Numbered from the stretch's first letter, positions 36,846 through 46,038 are shown. The stretch is 64,000 nucleotides of DNA from Methanobacteriota archaeon (GCA_023399215.1 JAEWQJ010000016.1:1-64000); one strand, 5' to 3'. Translations and numbers: made by a program. The notes: a model not told the origin generated them from the sequence alone.

Positions 36846-37199
36846 TCATCCCACTTCGATTCTATGACCTCTTTTTTTAGCAGCACGCCTTTTAACAGCG
36901 TATAAAATTGTTGCGCCTGCAAGAACACCAAGAATTATTTTACCTATTGTCATTAAAGGTCTCCCCTTACCTTTTTCAGCTTCTTCTTCTTCACTAAGCA
37001 TTATTTCTTCCGGCTCTAATTCGGCTTCTATTTCCTTTTCAAGTTTCTCTGACCGGAGTTTATTCAGAAGATATGCGCCAAGGGCTAGCTTAGCATATTT
37101 ACGTAATATTCCCTTTTTCCCTGGAGATTTGACTGACTTCATTTTCTTCATGACATATGCACTGAGCAATAGCTTACCATATTTGTTTATATATTTCAA
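36846..37199 (-). CDS. Small membrane protein with C-terminal TM
   Basis: About 117 residues from TTG at 37199 (GGGGG 8 nt upstream); a longer frame to 37247 lacks a site. Basic N terminus with two short hydrophobic patches (KYGKLLLSAYVMKKM and KYAKLALGAYLLNKL), a Glu-rich linker (KEIEAELEPEEIMLSEEEEA), then a TM (GKIILGVLAGATILYAVKRR) and a basic end. The TM is nearly identical in pattern to that of the next gene, so the two arose by duplication. Function unknown. Confidence 0.55.
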   Translation of the reverse strand: MKYINKYGKLLLSAYVMKKMKSVKSPGKKGILRKYAKLALGAYLLNKLRSEKLEKEIEAELEPEEIMLSEEEEAEKGKGRPLMTIGKIILGVLAGATILYAVKRRAAKKRGHRIEVG

Positions 37200-37747
37200 T
37201 CTTGAACCCCCAAAATTTTTCCCTGACCGGAGAGCCCCTTGTAGCAATTTCGTCCGGAAAGGAGAGTACTGAATTTAATACTCCTGTATGTATCCTATGG
37301 CTCACATATTATTTAACGGCAACTATACAAAATACTAAATAATTTTTAACTGAATGCCGGTTTGTGGGTCTGTTTGTGGGTCTGTTTGTGGGGCTATCAG
37401 ATTCCCGGCGAAAAAAACCGGAAATTATTGGAATTGGTGCACCAACCCTCATTGAAAAACTGTCTTTAAGACCCTGGAGAAAAAAATCTTTCGAAACAGT
37501 AAAGAAGAAATACTTTCTATTAATTTAAGTACAGACGATCCATTTATAGAGTACAGATAAGTTCCGTGTATAAGTACAGATGAAATCATTATGAAAAGTG
37601 GGGTATGGAAATAAGTGCTTAAAAATGGCATAGTGTTGCAGATATAAGAAAAGAATTTGAATTTTTCCAGAAAGCGTTCAGGGTAATAAAAATACAGGAC
37701 GATAAGTCACGAAAACATTTTGTATTATCGAAAAGAAAAGTAAAAAC
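37200..37747. repeat. Spacer with three 12-bp repeats
   Basis: TTTGTGGGTCTG occurs three times in tandem at 37361-37396. The remainder of the 548-bp spacer holds no supported gene. The promoters of the flavin reductase (plus) and the small membrane-protein operon (minus) must both lie here. Confidence 0.55.
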
Positions 37748-38314
37748 ATGAAACAATCAATAGGAGCAAAGCCACTCTCATTTCCGACTCCAACCTGGGT
37801 TGTTGGTACCTATGACATGAATGGAAAGCCAAATGCCATGACTGTAGCCTGGGGAGGAATCTGCTGTTCGAACCCTCCATGTGTCAGCGTATCCTTAAGA
37901 AAAGCGACTTATACCTATGCCGGGATCATGGAAAACAAAGCATTTACGGTCAGTATCCCATCAGAAGCTTATGTAAAACAGGCCGATCACTTTGGAATCG
38001 CAAGTGGGAAGGATGAAGATAAGTTTGAGGCCACCTGCCTTACACCGGTAAGAAGTGAGCTTGTACCTGCCCCTTATGTGGGTGAGTTTCCGGTTGTTCT
38101 AGAGTGCAAACTTCTGCATAACTTTGAGATAGGGCTTCATACTATGTTTGTAGGAGAAATCCTGGACATCAAAGCCGATGAATCCGTACTCGATGAAAAA
38201 GGAAATCCTGATATCGAGAAAATCAAGCCTGTTATATATAACCCGGGAAGTAGAGATTATTACGGCATCGGGTGTAATCTTGGAAAAGCTTTTTCGATAG
38301 GGAAGGAGTGTTAA
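37748..38314 (+). CDS. Flavin reductase-like FMN-binding protein (flavoredoxin type)
   Basis: 188-residue split-barrel flavoprotein: SFPTPTWVVGTYDMNGKPNA, MTVAWGGICCSNPPCVSVSL, KAFTVSIPSEAYVKQADHFG. It would bind FMN and act in electron transfer with a reductase or ferredoxin. Archaeal relatives are called flavoredoxins. ATG at 37748 is the natural N terminus. No partner in the same direction; the adjacent aldo/keto reductase is convergent. Confidence 0.88.
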   Translation: MKQSIGAKPLSFPTPTWVVGTYDMNGKPNAMTVAWGGICCSNPPCVSVSLRKATYTYAGIMENKAFTVSIPSEAYVKQADHFGIASGKDEDKFEATCLTPVRSELVPAPYVGEFPVVLECKLLHNFEIGLHTMFVGEILDIKADESVLDEKGNPDIEKIKPVIYNPGSRDYYGIGCNLGKAFSIGKEC

Positions 38315-38388
38315 ACGAAAAAGCAATATAAGAAACTAAAAAGTAAAGTAATTAAAAGTAATAAAAATTATGCATTTTAAATTCTTAT

Positions 38389-39585
38389 TTATTCCTTCCT
38401 AAACGTCTTTTTCGCGAAAATCTTCCATCCTCTTAGGTCTTTTCCCTCAAATTTTTCCTTCACAGCTTCGAGCAGGGAAGGAATATCCAGGTGCTGCGGA
38501 CATTTTTCAGCGCATTGTCCACACTGGACGCATTGGGAGGCATACCCTGGCACGTCGCCTCTTATTATTCCTCCGGGTTTTGATACATACATAAGTTTTG
38601 CTTCCCTTTCATTGCCTGACAGGTAAAAGTTATCAAAGATCTCAAAACAGCCGGGAATGTCCACGCCTGAAGGGCAGGGTAAACAATATCTACAGCCCGT
38701 ACAGCCGGTTTTCATAAGTTCCCTGTATTTTTGTTCCACTTTTTTTACAAGCTGCATTTCGGCGTCAGTAAGAGAATTTGGATAGGCTTCATCTGCGATC
38801 TTCAGGTTTTCTTCAATATGGGACTCTTCATTCATTCCTGAGAGTACAACCGTAACCTCTGGCCGGTTCCAGATCCAGCGAAGGGCCCATTCTGCAGGGG
38901 TGCGCTTTACAGGAGCTTCATTCCAGATCTCCTGAACTTCAGAAGGTACAGGATTTGTCAGCTTTCCTCCACGCAGGGGTTCCATGATAATAATACCCAG
39001 GTCTTTTGAAGCAGCATACTCAAGCCCTTCCGTCCCTGCCTGGTTCTTTTCATCCAGGAAGTTATACTGGATCTGGCAGAAAGTCCAGGGATACGCATCC
39101 ACGATTCGTTTGAAATCGTCAACAGTTCCATGGAAAGAAAAACCTGCATTGACAATTCGGCCGTCAGCCTTTGCCCTGTCAAGAAAGCTCAGAACATCAA
39201 GCTTTTCCATTTTGTCCCATAAAAGCCCTACAAGCCCGTGAACAAGATAATAATCGATATGGTCAGTCTTCAGCCTTTCAAGCTGGGCATTCAGGATCCT
39301 GTCCATATCCTCTCTGCTCTTTATTGTCCAGGAGGGAAGTTTTGTAGCAAGTTTAATTTTTTCTCGGTATCCATCTGCAAGGGCCCGGCCAAGGAAAGGC
39401 TCGCTTTCTCCCATATGATACGGCCAGGCCGTGTCGATATAGTTTACTCCGTGATCAATTGCGTATCTAACTTGCCGGGTAGCTCTTTCTTCATCTATCT
39501 TTCCGTCCCTGACTGCAAGGCGCATGCACCCAAACCCAAGTATAGAAAGTTCATCTCCGTTCTTTGGCACTTTTCGATACAGCAT
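38389..39585 (-). CDS. Aldo/keto reductase with C-terminal 4Fe-4S domain (paralog 1)
   Basis: Cytoplasmic oxidoreductase. The AKR barrel shows the tetrad D51, Y56, K82 and H116 (IDTAWPYHMGE, ATKLPSW, YYLVHGL). The C-terminal third carries two cysteine clusters: CTGCRYCLPCPSGVDIPGC (near 295) and CVQCGQCAEKCPQHLDIPS (near 350), i.e. ferredoxin-like Fe-S ligands. So it probably exchanges electrons with ferredoxin rather than only NADPH. ATG with AGAAGGG 8 nt upstream. One of three paralogs within 6.5 kb, all on the minus strand. Natural substrate unknown. Confidence 0.9.
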   Translation of the reverse strand: MLYRKVPKNGDELSILGFGCMRLAVRDGKIDEERATRQVRYAIDHGVNYIDTAWPYHMGESEPFLGRALADGYREKIKLATKLPSWTIKSREDMDRILNAQLERLKTDHIDYYLVHGLVGLLWDKMEKLDVLSFLDRAKADGRIVNAGFSFHGTVDDFKRIVDAYPWTFCQIQYNFLDEKNQAGTEGLEYAASKDLGIIIMEPLRGGKLTNPVPSEVQEIWNEAPVKRTPAEWALRWIWNRPEVTVVLSGMNEESHIEENLKIADEAYPNSLTDAEMQLVKKVEQKYRELMKTGCTGCRYCLPCPSGVDIPGCFEIFDNFYLSGNEREAKLMYVSKPGGIIRGDVPGYASQCVQCGQCAEKCPQHLDIPSLLEAVKEKFEGKDLRGWKIFAKKTFRKE

Positions 39586-39685
39586 TTCTATTACCCTTCT
39601 GTTTTAAGCGTTTACATTATTTTAAGGGTTCTACGCTCGAATTGCGCCTTGTCACTTGAGTTCCGTCACCCGAGTCTCGTCACCC

Positions 39686-39834
39686 GAGTCCCGTCTCGGG
39701 AGGACGGTGCCCTTTTCGCTCACTTCGTTCACTCAAGAGGGCTGAATTATGGGTAAGAAAATATATGTTTCCAACTTACGAGTCCCGTCTCGGGAGGACG
39801 GTACCGTTTCGCTCACGTCGTTCGCTCAAGAGGG
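39686..39834. repeat. Two direct copies of a 55-bp GC-rich repeat
   Basis: GAGTCCCGTCTCGGGAGGAC followed by GGTRCC...TTTCGCTCACKTCGTTCRCTC and AAGAGGG occurs at 39686-39741 and again at 39780-39834. Each copy starts with a small stem (CCCGTCTCGGG) and is much richer in GC than the surrounding spacer. The region upstream (39650-39690) contains further CACCCGAGTC half units. Nothing coding. The rest of 39586-40199 is AT-rich with promoter-like sequence before 40200. Confidence 0.8.
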
Positions 39835-40199
39835 ATAATTTCTAGATAAAGACACTAATTTAGCGTCTGGAGGACAGTCAGAGTTGCACTTTAGAGAACG
39901 GGGCCTTTTGCCAACATAAAGAATTTAGTAGTGTGCCATTTCATATGTGTCGGATTTTCTGAAAAATTATAAATCTCAATAGTTATTGTTTGGAGAATTC
40001 AATATCAAAAGATCTGTTTATCCTTCAGCATACTAAAAGTTGACTTCTATTTTACAGTAAATTTAAAACAATACTATAAATTCTCTCAAATTATATTAAT
40101 TTTAATATACCATGTTTTAATGGAAAAGTTTAACTATATAATTTCTCAAGATATTATTAACATTTTTTAATAAAGAATAACTGATAAGGGCATATTATA

Positions 40200-41663
40200 A
40201 TGAAACGGGTGGATAAGTATTTTTCAGTAAACTTAATGTCGTCAACTCTGATTTTATTCCTAATTCTCTTTTCATCTACGACATCTGCAGTTACTGAACA
40301 AAATAGCACGTCTATAATGACAGAAAATAATACCATATACGATCCATTATATTTAGATAATCTATGTTATGGTAACCTCATAAAGAATAAGACGGTGTAT
40401 GTAGCTGGGGATGGAAGTGGAGACTTCAACTGCAATGGAAGTGATAATCAGGTAGAGATAAATCAAGCTCTTAAATATGTTGCGGAAAATCCGCAGTTTA
40501 CAACTGTTCATTTAAAAGGCCCATATACATACGTTATCTCAGATAGTATTTTTATTGGAAATAATACGACTGTGGAAGGCGATCCTACAGCCGTAATTAA
40601 ACTTATAGACAATGCGAGCTGGCCAGTTGATGAGCCACTTATAATGCAGATGGACAGCAACGAAATACATGGAGTAACTGTAAAAGGATTTGAAATCAAC
40701 GGAAACCATGACAATAATCTAGATAAAGAGAATGGGTACGGATTTTACAATATGATCTACTTCTGCAATTCCACGGACATCCAAGTTCATGATATGTACA
40801 TGCATGATGGACATGGAGAAGGATTGGAAGTAGAGCGCAGTTACAATGTTCAATTTTACAACAACACTATATATAAAACGGGTCATAATGCTCTTTTTGC
40901 AGAAGATTGTCAGAATTTAGAGGCCTGGAACAATAACATAACCATCAGGACTGATTGCGGTCTTAGAGTTTTAAATTCAAATCATGTAAAGTTTCATGAT
41001 AATGTAATCGACTCCTTTTATCACTGGAGTGCAGGTGGTTCTGGCATTCTGGTTGAGAAAACAACAGGTGTCGTTAACGACGTAGAAATATATAACAATA
41101 CTATCCATGACACTTACGGGCCTGGAATCTGGTTGATAGGTTGGTTAGATTCTTATCCCAGGGAAGAAGCCCAGAATGTCCACATTTTTGACAATGTCTT
41201 TTATAATACTGGCACAAACCCAAATATTGACCTGGTAGGAGGCATAATAACAAGTGGGTTTTACGATACTCTAATTGAAAACAATACCTTTGACGGGGTA
41301 TATCATGCGGCAATTATTCATATGCTTCCTACAGAGACCCCCACCTATCCGACCTATGAAGTTCGTCCCAGTCTTTCACCCACAGGCACAGGACACACAA
41401 CAATTGTTCGTAACAACATAATCGTAAATACCCAGAAGCGCAAAAAAGACCCTGAGGGAACGGGATATGCAGTAATCAATGATCTTCCTGAAACGCATTC
41501 TTTTGTGCTGGAAAACAACTGTTTGTACAATAACTCTGCAGGTAACTACCAGAACTGCACATCAAATACAGATATCCATGCAGATCCTCTATTTGTAAAC
41601 CAGAGTATACACGATTATCGTTTGAAACCAAACTCTCCTTGCAATGGTACCGGATATACTTAA
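40200..41663 (+). CDS. Secreted right-handed beta-helix (PbH1/NosD-like) surface protein
   Basis: 487 residues. A signal peptide (about residues 12-31, SSTLILFLILFSSTTSAVTE) is followed by Asn-rich parallel beta-helix rungs (EIYNNTIHDTYGPGIWL, VRNNIIVNTQKRK, VLENNCLYNNSAGNYQN). The family includes polysaccharide lyases, NosD copper proteins and cell-surface proteins; no catalytic set can be named here. No C-terminal anchor is visible, since it ends SPCNGTGYT. ATG with AAGGG about 10 nt upstream. It lies between aldo/keto reductase paralogs 1 and 2 on the opposite strand, probably by chance. Confidence 0.82.
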   Translation: MKRVDKYFSVNLMSSTLILFLILFSSTTSAVTEQNSTSIMTENNTIYDPLYLDNLCYGNLIKNKTVYVAGDGSGDFNCNGSDNQVEINQALKYVAENPQFTTVHLKGPYTYVISDSIFIGNNTTVEGDPTAVIKLIDNASWPVDEPLIMQMDSNEIHGVTVKGFEINGNHDNNLDKENGYGFYNMIYFCNSTDIQVHDMYMHDGHGEGLEVERSYNVQFYNNTIYKTGHNALFAEDCQNLEAWNNNITIRTDCGLRVLNSNHVKFHDNVIDSFYHWSAGGSGILVEKTTGVVNDVEIYNNTIHDTYGPGIWLIGWLDSYPREEAQNVHIFDNVFYNTGTNPNIDLVGGIITSGFYDTLIENNTFDGVYHAAIIHMLPTETPTYPTYEVRPSLSPTGTGHTTIVRNNIIVNTQKRKKDPEGTGYAVINDLPETHSFVLENNCLYNNSAGNYQNCTSNTDIHADPLFVNQSIHDYRLKPNSPCNGTGYT

Positions 41664-41964
41664 TATACTTATTAAAACTCATAAAAAATACTTGACAGAT
41701 TCAAATAGAAAGATATAGTGAATAATGTAATACTGTTAAATGTAATACTGTTAAATGTAATACCTGTTAATGTAAAACCTGTGTATGTGGATTCGATTAA
41801 GGTGCAAACATAAAAAGTTATTACATCGGAAGCGCGCAGGGTCATTAATATCCCCCTAACTGCTTCGGGACCTATAAAACGGAGATTTCGTGGAAGTCGT
41901 GAGCCATCTTGGTAGTGCAGAGGTTCTTTTGGATGGGGTTCTAGCTTTAAAGAACTTTCAACCT
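41664..41964. repeat. Spacer with 15-bp repeats and a GC-rich structured segment
   Basis: Four units of TGTAATACTGTTAAA (41726, 41741, 41756, 41771) are followed by a GC-richer segment (41826-41945) with an imperfect stem GAAGC...GCTTC and the pair GAGGTTCTTT/AAAGAAC near the 3' end of paralog 2. A non-coding RNA or the gene's terminator are both possible. Confidence 0.45.
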
Positions 41965-43161
41965 CTAATCTTTTCTGAACTTTTCTCTTGCAGCTTTTTT
42001 CCAGGTTTCCAGATCCGAGCCTTCAAATTTTTCTGTAATGATCTTAAGTAAAGCAGGTATGTCCAGATGCTGCGGGCATTTTTCAACGCATTGTCCGCAC
42101 TTGACGCACTGTGAAGCGTAACCAAGGACGCCATCTCTTATTATTCCTCCTGGTTTTGCTGCGTACATTAGTTTGCCTTCGGCTTCATCGCCCGAAAGAT
42201 ATACGTTATCGTAGATTTCAAAGCATCCAGGAATGTCCACGCCAGAAGGACAGGGTAAACAATATCTGCAGCCTGTACATCCTGTATTCATAAGTTTGCG
42301 GTACTCCTGCTCAACTCTGTCAACAAGAAGCAATTCTGCTTCTGTCAAGGATTTTGGGTAAGCTTCGACTGCAATTTTCAGGTTCTCTTCAATCTGCGAG
42401 TCCTCGTTCATGCCAGAAAGTACAACCGTTACTTCGGGGTGGTTCCACACCCAGCGAAGACCCCATTCGGCTGGCGTACGGTTCATAGGGGCTTCCTTCC
42501 AGATCTGTTTTATTTCTTGAGGTATCAGCCTTGTAAGTTTACCTCCGCGCAGGGGCTCCATGACAATGATACCCAGACCTTTTGAAGCAGCATATTTAAG
42601 CCCTTCAATCCCGGCCTGATTTTTTCGATCCAGAAAGTTATACTGAATCTGGCAGAAAGTCCAGGGGTACGCGTCCAGAATTCGCTTAAAATCCTCAATT
42701 GATCCATGGAAGGAGAAACCTGCATTATTAATACGTCCGTTGGCCTTTGCACTGTCAAGGAAATCGGTTACGCCGAGATTTTCCAGCCTATCCCACAAAG
42801 TCCCAATAAGTGAGTGCACAAGATAATAATCAATATGATCTGTCCTGAGCCTCTCAAGCTGAGCATTCAGGATTCTATCCATATCTTCCCTGCTTTTTAT
42901 TATCCACGAAGGGAGTTTTGTAGCAAGTTTAATCTTTTTCCTGTATCCATCTTTAAGAATTGACCCAAGAAATGATTCATTTTCTCCCATATGATATGTC
43001 CAGGCCGTATCGATGTAGTTTACCCCGTGGTCGATTGCATAGTATACCTGGCGTTTTGCCTTTTCCCTATCAAGCTTGCCATCTTTTATGGGGAGGCGCA
43101 TGCACCCAAAACCCAGTATTGAAAGCTCGTCCCCATTTTCTGGAATTCTTCTGTAAAGTAT
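41965..43161 (-). CDS. Aldo/keto reductase with 4Fe-4S domain (paralog 2), apparent ATA start
   Basis: Same architecture as paralog 1 (IDTAWTYHMGE, ATKLPSW, YYLVHSL; CTGCRYCLPCPSGVDIPGC; CVKCGQCVEKCPQHLDIPA). Paralogs 1 and 3 begin ATG-CTG/TTG-TAT/TAC (MLYRKVP). Here the equivalent codons are ATA-CTT-TAC (ILYRRIP) at 43161, with AAGGGGGG 8 nt upstream, the same spacing as in paralog 1. A conventional ATG exists at 43236, adding 25 residues that the other two lack, but it has no ribosome-binding site. I favour the ATA position. All catalytic and Fe-S residues are intact. Confidence 0.85.
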   Translation of the reverse strand: MLYRRIPENGDELSILGFGCMRLPIKDGKLDREKAKRQVYYAIDHGVNYIDTAWTYHMGENESFLGSILKDGYRKKIKLATKLPSWIIKSREDMDRILNAQLERLRTDHIDYYLVHSLIGTLWDRLENLGVTDFLDSAKANGRINNAGFSFHGSIEDFKRILDAYPWTFCQIQYNFLDRKNQAGIEGLKYAASKGLGIIVMEPLRGGKLTRLIPQEIKQIWKEAPMNRTPAEWGLRWVWNHPEVTVVLSGMNEDSQIEENLKIAVEAYPKSLTEAELLLVDRVEQEYRKLMNTGCTGCRYCLPCPSGVDIPGCFEIYDNVYLSGDEAEGKLMYAAKPGGIIRDGVLGYASQCVKCGQCVEKCPQHLDIPALLKIITEKFEGSDLETWKKAAREKFRKD

Positions 43162-43514
43162 CCACTTTTCCCCCCTTACTCCCAATTTTTTCTCTGCCTT
43201 TAAAATGACGTCATTAACGTAATTATACGTTATCATAACTTTATTAAAGGAATTAAGTATTTAAATTACTTAAAAACAAAAATTATTGATCCAGATATTT
43301 TATTGAGCTCAGGTATAAAAATCCTGAATTCTACTTAAAAATTAGACTATTCATACGGATAAAACACTCTCCATATAGGATTTGCTTTCTCCCTTCTGGA
43401 AATCTTCCTTAATTTATATTTCTAATATCTGAAGATCGTGGGATAATGCAGTGTAACCTTCAGGAATTCAAGAGCTTCTTTTAAGAGGGTTAGCGATAGT
43501 TACGTAATAAAAGC

Positions 43515-43589
43515 CCTGTCCAGCGCAGTGCCCAGATTAAACCGGGGAGTTACAAGGTCAAAGGTGTCAGGGAGACAACGCTGAACAGG
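43515..43589 (+). ncRNA. Candidate structured RNA with an 11-bp closing stem
   Basis: CCTGTCCAGCG (43515-43525) pairs with CGCTGAACAGG (43579-43589) at 10 of 11 positions. Inside are CCC/GGG around CCCAGATTAAACCGGGG and TGTC/GACA around an AGGGA loop. The segment is GC-rich within an AT-rich 460-bp spacer and has no reading frame. The arrangement reminds me of domain I of a group II intron, but this is recollection and not a match. The strand is assigned arbitrarily from the stem order. Confidence 0.35.
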
Positions 43590-43623
43590 TAATAGTTATA
43601 TTAACCAGTTTGTGAATTGTTTT

Positions 43624-44829
43624 TTAATTATCTTTCTTAAAGAGTTTTTTAGCCATGGTTATCCTTTGCTTCAGGTCAGACCCTTCAAGTTCCTCTGCTA
43701 CAGCTTTGAGCAAATCAGGTATTTTTAAACTTTGGGGACATTTTTCCATACATTGACCACACTCAATGCACTGGGAAGCAAATCCTCCGGGTTCAGTGTT
43801 TGTAAATACGCCGCTCATTCTGACTGCATAAGTAAACCTGGCACCCTCTACATTACCGAACATATGAAGGTTATTGTAAATTTCAAAACATCCAGGGATA
43901 TTTACTCCTGAAGGGCAGGGCATGCAGTACCGACAACCAGTACAACCAATTTTCATGAGTTGACGGTACTTTTGCTCAACTTTATTAACAAGCTGCATTT
44001 CGGCGTCAGTCAGGGAATTTGGATAAGCCTCAGATGCGATTTTCAGGTTTTCTTCTATATGGGATTCCTCATTCATGCCTGAGAGTACAACTGTAACTTC
44101 TGGATGGTTCCACACCCAGCGAAGAGCCCACTCTGCAGGTGTACGTTTCGTTTCGGCCACATCCCATATATTGTTCACTTCAGCAGGTACCGGGCTAGAC
44201 AGATTGCCTCCGAGAAGAGGTTCCATAACAATTACACCCAGTCCTTTCGAGGCTGCATACTCAAGTCCTTCCGTTCCTGCCTGGTGCTTCTCATCCATAA
44301 AATTGTACTGGATCTGGCAGAAAGTCCAGGGATAAGCGTCAACAATTCGCTTAAAGTCCCCAATTGGCCCATGAAAAGAAAAACCCGCATTGGTAATTCG
44401 CCCGTCGTCCTTTGCCTTATTAAGAAAATCAATCACACCAAGAAGCTCAAGTTTATCCCATACTTCTCCTGCCAGACCATGGAGCAGATAATAATCTATA
44501 TGGTCTGTATTGAGTCTCTTTAACTGGGTATTCAGGAACTTATCCATATCTTCCCGACTTTCCACAAGCCAGGAGGGAAGTTTCGTAGCAAGCCTGACCT
44601 TTTCTCGATATCCATCTGCAAGGGCCCGGCCAAGAAAAGGCTCGCTTTCTCCCATATGATAAGGCCAGGCCGTGTCGACATAGTTTACTCCGTGATCGAT
44701 TGCGTACCTAACTTGCCGGGTAGCCCTTTCCTCATCTATTGTCCCATCTTCTTTCACAGGGAGGCGCATGCATCCGAATCCCAGTACTGAAAGTTCATCT
44801 CCATTCTGTGGCACTTTTCGGTACAACAT
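43624..44829 (-). CDS. Aldo/keto reductase with 4Fe-4S domain (paralog 3)
   Basis: Third copy: IDHGVNYVDTAWPYHMGE, LATKLPSW, YYLLHGL, then CTGCRYCMPCPSGVNIPGC and CIECGQCMEKCPQSLKIPD. 401 residues from ATG at 44829; an ATG two codons earlier is closer to AGAAGGG, but alignment with paralog 1 favours 44829. It differs from the other two mainly in the linker between the Fe-S clusters (NLHMFGNVEGARFTYAVRM). The three copies have similar upstream sequence (AGAAGGGTAAT), so duplication included the ribosome-binding site. Confidence 0.9.
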   Translation of the reverse strand: MLYRKVPQNGDELSVLGFGCMRLPVKEDGTIDEERATRQVRYAIDHGVNYVDTAWPYHMGESEPFLGRALADGYREKVRLATKLPSWLVESREDMDKFLNTQLKRLNTDHIDYYLLHGLAGEVWDKLELLGVIDFLNKAKDDGRITNAGFSFHGPIGDFKRIVDAYPWTFCQIQYNFMDEKHQAGTEGLEYAASKGLGVIVMEPLLGGNLSSPVPAEVNNIWDVAETKRTPAEWALRWVWNHPEVTVVLSGMNEESHIEENLKIASEAYPNSLTDAEMQLVNKVEQKYRQLMKIGCTGCRYCMPCPSGVNIPGCFEIYNNLHMFGNVEGARFTYAVRMSGVFTNTEPGGFASQCIECGQCMEKCPQSLKIPDLLKAVAEELEGSDLKQRITMAKKLFKKDN

Positions 44830-44911
44830 TTTCATTACCCTTCTGTCTTAGTTGATTTCCTGATTTTTAATAGTTTTCCCCACAGGCTTTTTCAAAAAAA
44901 CTGTTTGCCCA

Positions 44912-44935
44912 CAAGCCTTTTAAAAAAAGGCTTGA
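44912..44935. terminator. A/T-flanked hairpin
   Basis: CAAGCCTTTT / AAAAGGCTTG forms a stem with a short A loop in the spacer between divergently read units. Stems of this kind are frequent in Methanosarcina spacers. The rest of 44836-45500 holds no supported gene; the 101-codon minus-strand frame at 44992-45297 spans a short duplication (CACGGCTGAATT twice) and looks accidental. Confidence 0.4.
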
Positions 44936-45517
44936 GCGAAAACTCCAGTAACGACATAGTCTGCGTGATCAACCAGCGCAACGGTTGTGGATCAACAGTT
45001 GCATTTAAGAAAATTAACCCGTGATTTGAAAGTAAAATCCAGAGCTGACCACTTCACGGCTGAATTCTTCACGGCTGAATTATTGAATTCCCTGAATATA
45101 ATGAATGTGTATCCTATTTCCGCCAGATACGTAACAAGTTCAAAGTTGGAGTAAAATAGTGGGCCAACTGTATACGATATGTAACTAATATAAAAAATTA
45201 AAAAAGCAAAATAATCTTGGGATAAAACACAAATCTCCAAGAAGTTTCTGGGTAGAAAATTCCGCATCATAAGATCAATTTTCTTCATGGTACGCAAGAA
45301 CTTAACTTCAAATTTACAGCAAATTGAGACACTGTCTATTCCATGCCTTTAACTCTATGATATTTTGAATCTTTTGGCTGGAACTGTGTCGAATGCTGGA
45401 AAAAAACATGAAACTCTTCAAATTTTTTATCTGATTATTTGCTAGCTTTTTCTATTGCTATGTCTAAACTTATATACTTTAGTTTATATTTCCTTATAAG
45501 CAATTTATAATACTTGC

Positions 45518-45549
45518 AGCCTGCCAGATCTTTAATCTGCCGGCAGGCT
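45518..45549 (+). promoter_or_regulatory. Stable hairpin in the presumed 5' UTR of nrdH
   Basis: AGCCTGCC (45518-45525) pairs with GGCAGGCT (45542-45549), extended inside by AGAT/ATCT. A TATA-like CTTATATA lies near 45468-45475, placing transcription start before the hairpin, and nrdH starts at 45626. It may control the nrdH-fdr mRNA or be an old terminator. Confidence 0.45.
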
Positions 45550-45625
45550 CAGATAAAGTGCACTTCAAGGTAAAGTACTCATAGGCGTACTGTCATAACT
45601 TTATCATAACCGGGGGTTTAACCGA

Positions 45626-45937
45626 ATGGATGTATCTAATATGGATAAAGAGAAAGGAGATCACATTTCTGGAATTGACAGAGGTAAGATTGTAATGTAT
45701 GGGCTTAGCACCTGTGTATGGTGTAAAAGGACAAAGAAACTGCTTACCGATCTTGGTGTGGACTTCGATTTTATATACGTGGATAGACTTGAAGGAGACG
45801 AAGAAAACCAGGCTGTTGAGGAAGTAAGGCACTTCAATCCTTCAACTTCTTTCCCGACAACTGTTATAAATGGGGAAAAAGCGATCGTGGGTTTTAAAGA
45901 AAAAGAAATTCGTGAAGCCCTTGGATTTCAAGGATAA
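45626..45937 (+). CDS. nrdH: NrdH/glutaredoxin-like redox protein
   Basis: 103-residue thioredoxin-fold protein with active site STCVWCKRTKKLL (CxxC near residues 31-34), the cis-Pro segment STSFPTTVING and the C-terminal GFKEKEIREALG. It carries a roughly 20-residue N-terminal extension. Start ATG 45626 after GGGGG. Established knowledge: in Methanosarcina a NrdH-type protein reduced by the neighbouring ferredoxin:disulfide reductase gives electrons to the class III ribonucleotide reductase. Adjacency with the reductase at 46057 supports that role here; no nrdD is in this window. Confidence 0.85.
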   Translation: MDVSNMDKEKGDHISGIDRGKIVMYGLSTCVWCKRTKKLLTDLGVDFDFIYVDRLEGDEENQAVEEVRHFNPSTSFPTTVINGEKAIVGFKEKEIREALGFQG

Positions 45938-45944
45938 ATTAGAC

Positions 45945-46038
45945 TAAAAAAAGTTTTCGATAAAACTTTTTTGAACAAGTTTTTGATAAAACTTTTTTTG
46001 AAAAAGTTTTCGATAAAGCTTTTTTTGAAAAAGTTTTT
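45945..46038. repeat. Three hairpin-forming repeats between nrdH and the reductase gene
   Basis: Three copies of AAAAAGTTTTCGATAAAACTTTTT, each self-complementary around CGAT or GAT, follow one another at about 30-bp spacing. Each forms a 9-11-bp A/T stem in RNA. They separate nrdH from the next gene and could act as attenuators or processing sites. Confidence 0.7.

Noticed and set aside
44992..45297. 101-codon minus-strand frame with a hydrophobic centre
   Set aside because: No ribosome-binding site, no recognisable family, and it includes a short duplicated spacer sequence; could be real but not supported.
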